Of a DNA stretch of 64,000 bases, positions 8,186-15,690 are shown piece after piece. The stretch spans positions 552,896 to 616,895 of the forward strand of contig NZ_JADLQQ010000006.1 of assembly GCF_015477765.1 (NCBI RefSeq). The letters are read 5' to 3'. Every line of letters begins with the position of its first letter. Position 1 is the stretch's first letter. The translations under genes and the position numbers were made by a program. The stretch is from Nocardia transvalensis. Lineage in GTDB: Bacteria; Actinomycetota; Actinomycetes; Mycobacteriales; Mycobacteriaceae. The notes under the pieces are model-generated. The model saw only the letters and a program-made list of their open reading frames with translations. It searched no databases and was not told where the DNA came from.

Positions 8186-8752
8186 ATGCACCACTTCGCT
8201 CGACGCACGGCTGTTTGCACCATGTCCCTGGCTGCCGGAACCCTGCTGTTCACCGGCTGCGGCGACGACAAGAACGACTCCGATTCCAAGGCCTCCGAGG
8301 CCGTGACCAGTGCCTCGGAGGCAATGAACAGTGCGGGTTCGGCCATGGAGAGCGCGGGTTCGGCGCTGAGCAGCGCCGTCGCCGGGGCCACCGAAACCAA
8401 GATCTCCACGCAGAACGGCGAGATCACCGTCTCCGGGAACATCCTCGCCAAGTACAGCGAGATGGGCGGCCCCGAAGGCGTCCTGAGCCAGCCCACCGGT
8501 TCGAAAACCGATGGTCCCGAGGGCGGTTCGTGCCAGGAATTCGTCGGCGGAGCGATCTGCTTCAGCGAGAAGACGGGCCCGCACGTGGTGTGGGGCGAGA
8601 TCCGTAAGGCGTGGGAGGCCGACGGCGGGGTGAACGGCAAACTCGGCTACCCGACCACAGACGAGAAGGACATTCCCGGCGGTAAGCAGAGCGACTTCAC
8701 CGGCGGCAGCATTACGTGGGTGAACAACCAGACCTCGGTCGTTCCGAAGTAA
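8186..8752 (+). CDS. LGFP-repeat lipoprotein
   Basis: The protein has 188 residues from the ATG at 8186, placed 6 nt after GAGAGG; the ATG at 8180 would touch the ribosome binding site. A basic N-terminus, hydrophobic segment and lipobox LLFTGC put the lipidated cysteine at residue 25. A Ser/Ala-rich linker (AMNSAGSAMESAGSAL) follows. The C-terminal half holds LGFP-type repeats (LGYPTTDEKDIPGGKQSDF, then GGSITW). LGFP repeats are proposed to anchor proteins to the mycolic-acid cell wall. The gene sits between phoH2 and the desaturase-like gene and is flanked by hairpins, so it is probably monocistronic. Confidence 0.88.
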   Translation: MHHFARRTAVCTMSLAAGTLLFTGCGDDKNDSDSKASEAVTSASEAMNSAGSAMESAGSALSSAVAGATETKISTQNGEITVSGNILAKYSEMGGPEGVLSQPTGSKTDGPEGGSCQEFVGGAICFSEKTGPHVVWGEIRKAWEADGGVNGKLGYPTTDEKDIPGGKQSDFTGGSITWVNNQTSVVPK

Positions 8753-8764
8753 CCGCAGCCGATT

Positions 8765-8794
8765 CGGCCCGGAGACAACGCGGTTTCCGGGCCG
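8765..8794 (+). terminator. Stem-loop after the LGFP lipoprotein gene
   Basis: CGGCCCGGA (8765-8773) and TCCGGGCCG (8786-8794) form a perfect 9-bp stem with a 12-nt loop, 12 nt after the stop codon. It is a likely terminator of the actinobacterial type without a U-run. Confidence 0.6.
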
Positions 8795-8835
8795 TTGCTG
8801 TGCGCGGCCCGCCCCGCAATCGGTAGGTTGGCTGG

Positions 8836-9693
8836 GTGCAAAGTGTCTTGACCGATCGTGAGCTGCTGGAAAAGCTCGCGGACGAGGTGGAAGAGAATCT
8901 GCGGCGGCATATCGCGCAGGCCGACGGCTGGCAGCCGCACGACTATGTGCCCTGGGACGACGGGCGCAACTTCGCCTTCCTCGGCGGAAACGACTGGGAG
9001 CCGGACCAGTCCGAGCTCGGTGAGGTTGCCGAACTGGCGCTCACCGTCAGCGTGCTGATCGCCGATAATCTGCCCTCGTATCACCGCGAGGTCGGGAAGT
9101 ACCTGCGCATCGGCCCGTGGTGGCGGTGGGTCGGCCGCTGGACGGCCGAGGAGAACCGGCACGAGATCATGATCCGCAACTACCTCATGGTGACCCGGTC
9201 GGTGGATCCGGTGGAGTTGGAGCGGATGCGCATGGCGCATATGACGGCCGGATTCCGCCGCCCGGCCATGCATTTGGTGGATATGCTGGCCGCCTGCGCC
9301 TTCGAGGAGGTCGCGGCCGCGGTGCGCCACCGCAATACCGCGGCACTGGGCGAGAATCCGATCGTCACCGCGATCGCGGAGCGGCTGGCCGCCGACGACG
9401 AACTGCAGTCGGTGATGTTCGCCAATCTGGTCGCTGCCGCGCTGGATCTGGTCCCGGATCAGGCCGTGCGGGCCATCGCCGACCGCATCGCCGACTTCCG
9501 TGTCCCCGAGGTCACCCTGGCCGACGGCCGCAACAGCACCGCGGTGCTGGCCGAGGCGGGCATCTACGACCCGGCCCGCGAGGGCGAACTGGTCTTCACG
9601 CCCCTGCTCGAACGCTGGAACATCTTCTCCCGCACCGACTTCGGTGAAGCGGGCGAACTGGCCCGCGCCGAACTGTCCCACCTGCGCCCCTGA
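8836..9693 (+). CDS. desA2: Acyl-[ACP] desaturase-like protein (DesA2 family)
   Basis: The protein has 285 residues from a GTG. It matches the plant-type stearoyl-ACP desaturase fold as found in mycobacterial DesA1/DesA2: LIADNLPSYHREV, TAEENRHEIMIRNYL, FEEVAAAVRHRN and LAADDELQSVMF fall where the four di-iron helices belong. The first ExxH (EENRH) is intact. By my alignment the first-helix Glu is replaced (LIADNLP in place of a TEE/TED pattern), and the second D/E-E-x-x-H reads DDELQ, with Gln in place of His. Desaturase activity is therefore doubtful. The neighbouring phoH2 gene matches the M. tuberculosis order. Confidence 0.85.
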   Translation: MQSVLTDRELLEKLADEVEENLRRHIAQADGWQPHDYVPWDDGRNFAFLGGNDWEPDQSELGEVAELALTVSVLIADNLPSYHREVGKYLRIGPWWRWVGRWTAEENRHEIMIRNYLMVTRSVDPVELERMRMAHMTAGFRRPAMHLVDMLAACAFEEVAAAVRHRNTAALGENPIVTAIAERLAADDELQSVMFANLVAAALDLVPDQAVRAIADRIADFRVPEVTLADGRNSTAVLAEAGIYDPAREGELVFTPLLERWNIFSRTDFGEAGELARAELSHLRP

Positions 9694-9710
9694 CCCCCGC
9701 CGCCTCTCGC

Positions 9711-9795
9711 ATACCTGCCGGGGCTCGCTGATCACATACCCGCCGGGGCTCGCCGATCGCATACCCGCCGGGGCTCGCCGATCGCATACCCGCCG
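9711..9795. repeat. 25-bp tandem repeat, about 3.4 copies
   Basis: Units begin at 9711, 9736, 9761 and (partial) 9786; copies 2 and 3 are identical and copy 1 differs at a few positions. The core reads ATACCCGCCGGGGCTCGCC. It lies just after the desA2 stop and runs into the terminator at 9789. Confidence 0.9.
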
Positions 9796-9819
9796 CATCC
9801 CCCCTAGGGGTGCGGCGGG
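9789..9819. terminator. Bidirectional terminator between convergent genes
   Basis: CCCGCCGCA (9789-9797) pairs with TGCGGCGGG (9811-9819) around an inner CCCCTAGGGG. The right arm ends one base before the stop codon of the convergent gene at 9820, so the structure can serve both strands. Confidence 0.75.
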
Positions 9820-10260
9820 TCACCGACGCAGGGTGCGCCAGATTCCGACGGCGGTGCTGCGCAGGAAGTTCTCCCACGAGAAGTGGTCGTGCCACAGGGT
9901 GATGCGGCCGTCGACGAGTTCGAGGGTGCCGCACACCCAGAAGCCGATCTCGACCGGACCCATCCGCAGGTAGTCGGTGCGTTCGGTGAGCACCGTCTGT
10001 CCTTCGGCGGCGGGATGGCGCTCGGATTCGGCCGCGATGTGGTGCATGACGGCCCGGAACCCGAACGACTTTCGGCTCAGTAGGCGCAACACCGCCCCGA
10101 CCCGCTCGCTGCCGCGCACATCCGGCAGCGAGGTGTTCTTCCAGACGATGCCCGGATCGAGGAGATCGATCGCCTCGTCCACCGCGCGCATCTCCAGCGC
10201 GGTGAAGAACTCCCGTACGGTCGTGACCGCATCCTGCTGTAATTCCGGTGTCTCCTCCAT
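9820..10260 (-). CDS. Limonene-1,2-epoxide hydrolase-like protein (NTF2 fold)
   Basis: The protein has 146 residues from MEETPELQQDAV. It shows the NTF2-like cone fold pattern: TVREFFTALEMRAVDEAIDLL, DPGIVWKNTSLPDV and a C-terminal DGRITLWHDHFSW. The ERTDYL segment and the WHDHF aspartate fit the Asp-Arg-Asp catalytic arrangement of limonene epoxide hydrolase and of M. tuberculosis EphG. It would hydrolyse small lipophilic epoxides, possibly sterol or fatty-acid derived. It is a single gene, convergent with desA2 across a shared terminator. Confidence 0.82.
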   Translation of the reverse strand: MEETPELQQDAVTTVREFFTALEMRAVDEAIDLLDPGIVWKNTSLPDVRGSERVGAVLRLLSRKSFGFRAVMHHIAAESERHPAAEGQTVLTERTDYLRMGPVEIGFWVCGTLELVDGRITLWHDHFSWENFLRSTAVGIWRTLRR

Positions 10261-10335
10261 GTCCCGACTGTAAGCGCGCCGACCGTCCACCGGGCGGTGT
10301 TCCGTTTCGTTTCGCGGCTGCGCAGGCCCCGCGGA

Positions 10336-11055
10336 TCAGCCGGTGCGCTGGGCGGTGAGGGCGGCCAAGCCGTCGAGGACGCGGTCGATGCCGAAGTGCA
10401 GGGCGTCGTCCTGCCCGCCGCCGGCGGATTCGGCCAGCGCCGCGACGGTGTGGGGGTACCGGTCGGCCCGGCCTGCCAGCGCTTCGCCGACTTGACGGGC
10501 CAATTCGGCCTCCGTCTCGGGGCCTGCCGACCCTGCCGACTGCTGGGCGAGATTGCGGGCGTGACCGGCCAGCAGCACCGCCGCGTCGAGCCGTTCGGGA
10601 CCGGACAGCCGGGTCTGGGCCAGCGCCGCCAAGGCCGCCTCGGTCCAGGCGACCTCGTTGGGGCCGAACGGGCGCGCCCCGATGGCGACCTCGAGGGCCC
10701 ACGGGTGCTGTCGCATCCGCTCGAACAGCTGCACCGTCCACCGCCGCAACTGTGCCCGCCACGGTTCCTCGTCCGAATCGTCTTGTCCGGCAGGGGCTTG
10801 CGGTGGCGCGCCCATCGCGGTGTCCAACATCAAAGCCGTCAGTTCCGCCTTACCCGGCACGTAGCGGTACAGCGCCATCTTCGCGCAGCCCACCTGCTCC
10901 GCCAGTCGCTGCATCGACAAATTCGCCAGCCCCTCGGCGTCGGCGAGTTCGATCGCCGCGGTGACGATCCGCTCCAGCGACAGTGACGGTTTGGGACCGC
11001 GCCGGGGACGGTGCTGGCCGCCCCACAGCAGCTCGAGGGTGGTTGGTGCCGACAT
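10336..11055 (-). CDS. TetR family transcriptional regulator
   Basis: The protein has 239 residues from MSAPTTLELLWGG, with GGGAAGG about 9 nt upstream. The N-terminal HTH reads IVTAAIELADAEGLANLSMQ, then RLAEQVGCAKMALYRYV. The C-terminal part (WRAQLRRWTVQLFERMRQHP and later DALHFGIDRVLDGLAAL) resembles the ligand domain of tetracycline-type TetR proteins. It is divergent from a TetX-like FAD monooxygenase, with an inverted repeat in the shared 97-bp spacer, as expected of a repressor controlling both genes. Confidence 0.9.
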   Translation of the reverse strand: MSAPTTLELLWGGQHRPRRGPKPSLSLERIVTAAIELADAEGLANLSMQRLAEQVGCAKMALYRYVPGKAELTALMLDTAMGAPPQAPAGQDDSDEEPWRAQLRRWTVQLFERMRQHPWALEVAIGARPFGPNEVAWTEAALAALAQTRLSGPERLDAAVLLAGHARNLAQQSAGSAGPETEAELARQVGEALAGRADRYPHTVAALAESAGGGQDDALHFGIDRVLDGLAALTAQRTG

Positions 11056-11080
11056 GATGCCCATCCTTCCCAAGAACCAC

Positions 11081-11134
11081 TTGACGGCCAAACTGCGTCC
11101 ACAATACGCTAATAAGAGTCCGATAGACGCAGTT
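11081..11134. promoter_or_regulatory. Promoter and candidate TetR operator
   Basis: A -35-like TTGACG is at 11081-11086 and a -10-like TACGCT at 11105-11110 (18-bp spacer), facing the monooxygenase gene. AACTGCGTC (11091-11099) and GACGCAGTT (11126-11134) form a perfect 9-bp inverted repeat bracketing the -10 region. Repressor binding there would block transcription. Confidence 0.55.
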
Positions 11135-11152
11135 AGAAAAGCGGAGCTCACC

Positions 11153-12358
11153 ATGCGTAACCCGACCGTTCTCATCTCCGGTGCCAGCATTGCCGGTCCC
11201 GCCCTGGCCTACTGGTTGCACCGGTACGGCTTCGCCGTCACGGTGGTCGAGAAGGCGCCCGCGCTGCGGCCCGGCGGCCAGGCGGTGGACTTCAAGGGCA
11301 AGACCCACCTGACCGTGCTCGAGCGCATGGGCATCCTCGACGAGGTCTATCGCCGTCAGACCGAGCGGACAGATCTGGCGTACGTGGATTCCGCGGGTCG
11401 CGAAAAGGCCGTCATGACCGGTGAATTCCTCGGTGGTGACGTGGAGATCCTGCGCGGTGCTCTGGCCGAGCTCATGTACGAGCGCACCGCCGCCGACTGC
11501 GAATATCTGTTCGGCGACTTCATCACCGCACTCGCCGACACCGAATCCGGGGTGCGCGTCGAGTTCGAGCGCGCGCCCGCTCGCACCTTCGATCTCGTCG
11601 TCGGTTGTGACGGCATCCACTCCGGGGTGCGTCGCCTGGCCTTCGGGCCGGAGCGGGATCATGTCCGCCACCTGGGTTACTACTACTGCGTGGCGGGTGC
11701 GCCCGGCTGGGGACACGATCCCCAGCGGCGGACGCGCAACAGGGCCAAAGCCTGGCATGCGCCCGGACTGCTGGCCATCGAGGGTGGGTCGAAGGCGTCG
11801 CAGATGTACATGTTCGCCTCGCCCGCATTGGATTACGACCGCCGCGACGTCGCCGCGCAGCGCCGCATCATTGCCGAGCGGTTCGCGGGGATGGGTGGTC
11901 GGGTCCCGGCCATGCTGGCGGAACTGAACGACCTTCCGGACCTCTACTTCGACTCGGTCGACCGGGTCTGCCTGCCGGGCTACACCATGGGCCGCGTCGC
12001 CCTGGTCGGCGATTCCGCCTACGGCAATACCCTGGGCGGCCTCGGCACCGGGATGGCGGTGGTCGGCGCCTACGTGCTGGCGGGTGAATTGGCCGCGGCC
12101 GACGGCGATCACACGGTCGCCTATGCCCGCTACGACGAGATCATGCGCCGGTACGCCAAGATGGCGGGCAAAGCGAATGGCGGTCGTTTCCTGGCCCCCC
12201 GGACCGCGTGGGGTATTCGGGTGCGCAACTGGTTCGTCCGCTCACGGGCATTCGGTCTCATGCTGAAAATTCAAGACGGCGCGACCAACGATATCGACCT
12301 GCGGGACTACCCGGGCCTGGTCGACCGCCGGAGCCGAGGGACTTCTCCGGCATTGTGA
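11153..12358 (+). CDS. FAD-dependent monooxygenase (PHBH/TetX-like)
   Basis: The protein has 401 residues; the ATG at 11153 has GCGGAG 6 nt upstream. The Rossmann motif near the N-terminus is ISGASIAGPALAYWL, the DG motif is VVGCDGIHSGVR and the FAD-phosphate motif is GRVALVGDSAYGNTLGGLG. These define a class A flavoprotein hydroxylase. The pairing with a TetR-type regulator and the overall layout resemble tetracycline- and rifampicin-modifying monooxygenases, but the substrate is not deducible. A strong hairpin follows immediately after the stop. Confidence 0.93.
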   Translation: MRNPTVLISGASIAGPALAYWLHRYGFAVTVVEKAPALRPGGQAVDFKGKTHLTVLERMGILDEVYRRQTERTDLAYVDSAGREKAVMTGEFLGGDVEILRGALAELMYERTAADCEYLFGDFITALADTESGVRVEFERAPARTFDLVVGCDGIHSGVRRLAFGPERDHVRHLGYYYCVAGAPGWGHDPQRRTRNRAKAWHAPGLLAIEGGSKASQMYMFASPALDYDRRDVAAQRRIIAERFAGMGGRVPAMLAELNDLPDLYFDSVDRVCLPGYTMGRVALVGDSAYGNTLGGLGTGMAVVGAYVLAGELAAADGDHTVAYARYDEIMRRYAKMAGKANGGRFLAPRTAWGIRVRNWFVRSRAFGLMLKIQDGATNDIDLRDYPGLVDRRSRGTSPAL

Positions 12359-12364
12359 CCGCGC

Positions 12365-12396
12365 GTGGGTATGGCGACTCCTGCCGCCATACCCAC
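12365..12396. terminator. Perfect 12-bp terminator hairpin
   Basis: GTGGGTATGGCG (12365-12376) pairs with CGCCATACCCAC (12385-12396) around an 8-nt loop. It lies 6 nt after the monooxygenase stop and 12 nt from the stop of the convergent 28-residue ORF, so it probably serves both. Confidence 0.8.
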
Positions 12397-12408
12397 CGAC
12401 CGCATTGT

Positions 12409-12495
12409 TCAAAGGATGATCCCGAAGGCGGCCGCCAGGGCGGTAACCCCGACGCCGAGAAGGGCCACGAGGCCAGAGGCGAGTGCAGCCAACAT
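12409..12495 (-). CDS. 28-residue hydrophobic membrane peptide
   Basis: This is a short ORF: MLAALASGLVALLGVGVT followed by ALAAAFGIIL and a TGA. AAAGGAAAG lies about 5 nt upstream of the ATG at 12495. The entire peptide is uncharged apart from its termini and can span a membrane once. Its stop adjoins a perfect terminator hairpin on the same side. A ribosome binding site, full hydrophobicity and a terminator together favour a real small gene; no function can be assigned. Confidence 0.55.
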   Translation of the reverse strand: MLAALASGLVALLGVGVTALAAAFGIIL

Positions 12496-12624
12496 TGTTC
12501 TTTCCTTTCTCGAAGCATCCGCCATATGCGGACATTCAGTTAATCGGTGGCTACCGGTGATGCGTTTCACAGCCCACCGGGCGAGAAAGGGAAAGTGTCC
12601 TCTGACCTGGAGTACTGCTGGAAG

Positions 12625-14031
12625 TTACTTCTTCGGGTCGTCGACTTTCGTCATGGACAGGACGTCGAGGCGGCGATCCAGCTCCTTCTCGGACAACTGG
12701 TCGCCGAGCAGGCCGCGATCGATGACCGTCTGCCGGATTGTCTTCTTCTCCTTCAGCGCTTGCTTCGCCACCGCGGCGGCCTCCTCGTAACCGATCGCCG
12801 AATTCAGCGGCGTGACGATCGACGGCGAGGATTCGGCCAGGCGGCGCAGCCGCTCCACATCGGCGATGAGCCCCTCGATACATTTGTCCGCGAACAGCCG
12901 GGAGACATTGGCCAGCAGGCGGATCGACTCCAGCACATTGCGTGCCATCATCGGAATGTAGACATTCAATTCGAAGGCGCCGTTACCGCCGCCCCAGGCA
13001 ATAGCCGCATCATTGCCGATCACCTGGGCCGCCACCTGCGTGACCGCCTCGGGCAGCACCGGATTCACCTTGCCCGGCATGATCGACGAACCCGGCTGCA
13101 GATCCGGCAGCTGAATTTCGGCCAGACCGGTCAGCGGGCCCGAGCCCATCCAGCGAATATCATTGGCAATCTTGGTCAACGAGATCGCGACCGTGCGCAG
13201 CGCGCCCGATACCTCGACCAGACCGTCGCGGGCGGCCTGCGCCTCGAAATGGTCACGCGCCTCGGACAATTCGTCCAGGCCGGTCGTCTTGCGCAGCTCG
13301 GTGACCACCTTCGCGCCGAAACCGTCGGGGGCGTTGAGCCCCGTCCCGACGGCGGTGCCGCCGATCGGCAATTCACCCAGCCGCGGCAGCGTGGCGATCA
13401 GCCGCTCGATTCCGGAGGCGACCTGACGGGTGTAGCCGCCGAACTCCTGGCCCAGCGTCACCGGCACGGCGTCCATCAGATGGGTGCGGCCGGATTTCAC
13501 CACCGTGCGCCACTCGGTCGACTTGTCCAGCAGGCGCAGGCGCAGATGCTCCAGGGCCGGGATCAGATCCTTCACGATCGCCTCGGTCGCGGCCAGGTGG
13601 GTGGCGGTCGGGAAGGTGTCGTTGGACGACTGCGACATGTTCACGTCGTCATTGGGATGAACCGTCACCCCGTGGGTGGCCGCCAGGCTGGCGATCACCT
13701 CGTTGGCATTCATATTGGAGCTGGTGCCGGATCCGGTCTGGAAGACATCGATCGGGAACTGGTCGTCGTGGCGACCGTCGGCGATCTCGTTCGCGGCGGC
13801 GACGATGGCGTCGGCCTTCGCGGGATCGAGCAGGCCCAGATCCCGGTTCACCGTGGCGCAGGCGGCCTTCAGCAGGCCCAGCGCGCGAATCTGGGCACGC
13901 TCGAGACCGCGCCCGCTGATCGGGAAATTCTCCACCGCGCGCTGGGTCTGCGCCCGCCACAGCGCATTCACCGGAACCCGGACCTCGCCCATGGTGTCGT
14001 GTTCGATGCGGTACTGAGTCTGCTCGGTCAT
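12625..14031 (-). CDS. fum: Class II fumarate hydratase (fumarase)
   Basis: The protein has 468 residues from MTEQTQYRIEHDTMGE. The family signature GSSIMPGKVNP is intact, with TGSGTSSNMNANEV and the histidine motif SGRTHLMDAVPVTLGQE that contributes to the active site. The enzyme interconverts fumarate and malate in the TCA cycle, acts as a cytosolic homotetramer and needs no iron-sulfur cluster. Nearby glpX and the zinc-ribbon and kinase genes lie on the same strand; fum-glpX adjacency is known from mycobacteria. The start is chosen from the conserved N-terminus rather than the longer frame. Confidence 0.97.
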   Translation of the reverse strand: MTEQTQYRIEHDTMGEVRVPVNALWRAQTQRAVENFPISGRGLERAQIRALGLLKAACATVNRDLGLLDPAKADAIVAAANEIADGRHDDQFPIDVFQTGSGTSSNMNANEVIASLAATHGVTVHPNDDVNMSQSSNDTFPTATHLAATEAIVKDLIPALEHLRLRLLDKSTEWRTVVKSGRTHLMDAVPVTLGQEFGGYTRQVASGIERLIATLPRLGELPIGGTAVGTGLNAPDGFGAKVVTELRKTTGLDELSEARDHFEAQAARDGLVEVSGALRTVAISLTKIANDIRWMGSGPLTGLAEIQLPDLQPGSSIMPGKVNPVLPEAVTQVAAQVIGNDAAIAWGGGNGAFELNVYIPMMARNVLESIRLLANVSRLFADKCIEGLIADVERLRRLAESSPSIVTPLNSAIGYEEAAAVAKQALKEKKTIRQTVIDRGLLGDQLSEKELDRRLDVLSMTKVDDPKK

Positions 14032-14169
14032 ACCCCGACCATATGCCCGCGCATAGCCGAAGTGGGCAGCCACACCTGAGGGCTTCCGCACACGGCGGGC
14101 GGGAATAGCGACGCCGCCCCCGCCCTCCGGCGTTCCGGCATGGTGTCGGCCGGAATGGTCAGCGGTGGG

Positions 14170-14409
14170 TCACGAGGAGAACAGCATCTTGCCGAAGCCG
14201 CGGCGGCGGTGGTGACCGTGACCGTAGTGCGGCGTGCCCCACGTGGGCCCCGGTACCGGCGGCGGGGGAGCGAAGTTGGCTCCGAAGCTGGTCAGCGCCT
14301 CGAGCTCACCGTAATCGAGAAAGATGCCGCGGCAGTTGGTGCACTGTTCGATCTGCACCCCGCTGCGGTTGTGGGTTTGCATGTAACCGTGACATTTCGG
14401 GCATTGCAT
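14170..14409 (-). CDS. TFIIB-type zinc-ribbon protein
   Basis: The protein has 79 residues from MQCPKCHGYMQTHNRSGV. Two cysteine pairs, CPKC and CTNC, form a four-Cys zinc ribbon, and the following RGIFLDYGELEAL is typical of the zf-TFIIB (YjdM-like) family. The tail is Pro/Gly/His-rich and ends with basic HHRRRGFGKM. AGGGGA lies about 9 nt upstream. The molecular role of these small proteins is not known. The gene sits between fum and a kinase-like gene on one strand. Confidence 0.82.
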   Translation of the reverse strand: MQCPKCHGYMQTHNRSGVQIEQCTNCRGIFLDYGELEALTSFGANFAPPPPVPGPTWGTPHYGHGHHRRRGFGKMLFSS

Positions 14410-14461
14410 GGGACGGGATTCCCCTGTTCTCGCGATGCATACGCAGGGATCGTCGTATGCG

Positions 14462-15385
14462 TCACCCACCATACGTGAGGGTAGCCATCCGTCGGCAGGA
14501 GTCGATCAACGCAATGTCGAATTCGTCGAGACCCTGCTCGGCCTTCGCCACCGCCAGGGCCGCGGCCTGCACGACCAGCGCCCGCGCCGGGACGTCCAGC
14601 ACCTCCCACGCGTCGCCCCCCAGCGGCACCGCCGGACCGCCGCGGCGGCGATAGGCGCCCAGGAAGCGTTCCCACGCATCGGGTTCGAGAATTCCCGCGG
14701 CGAAGAAGGCGGCGGGCCGGGCCAGATCCCAGACCGGCTCACCCATTCCCAGATCGTCCACATCGACCAGCCGCCAAGGGTTTTCGCCCTCGGGGAGGCT
14801 TATCAGCTGGCCTAGATGAAAGTCGCCGTGCACCAGGGTTTTCGGCGCCGCGGTGAGGTCGGGCAGCGTCTCGTACGCCCGCCACACCACCGCGGTGGCG
14901 GACGGATGGGTCTGCGGTGCGGCGCGCAGCCGTGCCAGTGCTCGCCGTACGCGGGCCGGGCCACCGGCCTCCGGTATCGCGTCGTCCGGTCGCCCGGCAT
15001 CAATGCGGCCCGGCCGTATCGCCACCGAATGCAGTTGTGCCAGCAGGGCGGCCGCCTGTTCCCACGGTGCGGCATCCGGATCGTCGGGGTCCACGGGTCG
15101 GCCGTATGGCCATACGGTGACGAGCCGCCCCGCGCACCGGTGAAACAGGTGGCCGCCGACGGCGATGGGCGCCATCAGGATTCGCCGCAGCCGGGAGTCG
15201 GCGGCAAGCGTCAGCCGCGACCGCAGCGCCGCCTCGTCGGTATCGGCAGGATGCGCCTTGACCACGATCTCGCCCACCCGGACCACCGCGGCGTCGGCCC
15301 GCTCGGACAACGATTCGGGCTCGCCGTTACCACCGGCCTCCCGCCCCAGCCGCACCAGCGCGGCGCCCAGCTCACCGTCGAACAT
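14462..15385 (-). CDS. Aminoglycoside phosphotransferase-fold kinase
   Basis: The protein has 307 residues from MFDGELGAALVRLG. The APH/choline-kinase catalytic loop is present as LVHGDFHLGQLI (His-Gly-Asp with a downstream His in place of the more usual Asn position), followed by the Mg-binding LVDVDDLGMGEP. It would phosphorylate a small hydroxylated metabolite; resistance activity cannot be inferred. An in-frame GTG one codon upstream is an alternative start. Codon use matches its neighbours. Confidence 0.85.
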   Translation of the reverse strand: MFDGELGAALVRLGREAGGNGEPESLSERADAAVVRVGEIVVKAHPADTDEAALRSRLTLAADSRLRRILMAPIAVGGHLFHRCAGRLVTVWPYGRPVDPDDPDAAPWEQAAALLAQLHSVAIRPGRIDAGRPDDAIPEAGGPARVRRALARLRAAPQTHPSATAVVWRAYETLPDLTAAPKTLVHGDFHLGQLISLPEGENPWRLVDVDDLGMGEPVWDLARPAAFFAAGILEPDAWERFLGAYRRRGGPAVPLGGDAWEVLDVPARALVVQAAALAVAKAEQGLDEFDIALIDSCRRMATLTYGG

Positions 15386-15469
15386 CACCGGGGCCCCTGC
15401 ACCGGCCGCCCGAGGGGCGACCGGTGCAGGGATTCGAAAAGGCTCCCGCCCTGGTTTCGCTGTCCCGGG

Positions 15470-15690
15470 TACGCCGTTCTCGGTTCCCGCGCATGCCGTC
15501 CTCTTATCCCCCTGCATGCCATCCTCTTGGCTCCCGGCATGCCGGAACTCGTTTTCCGGCGTGCCGATTCCTCGTTCCCCGGCGTGCCAATCCCTCGTTC
15601 CCCGGCGTGCCGATTCTTCGTTCCCGGCGTGCCAATCCCTCGTTCTCCGGCGTGCCGATCCCTCGTTCCCCGGCGTGCTTTTCGCCGGGG
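15470..15690. repeat. Degenerate 23-bp minisatellite ending in the glpX terminator
   Basis: This 300-bp stretch without a gene holds about nine units, the best five between 15552 and 15678, with core CCCCGGCGTGCC. The last unit forms CCCCGGCG (15668-15675) and CGCCGGGG (15683-15690), a hairpin touching the glpX stop codon and so its likely terminator. Read on the minus strand it resembles the array at 63570. Confidence 0.85.
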
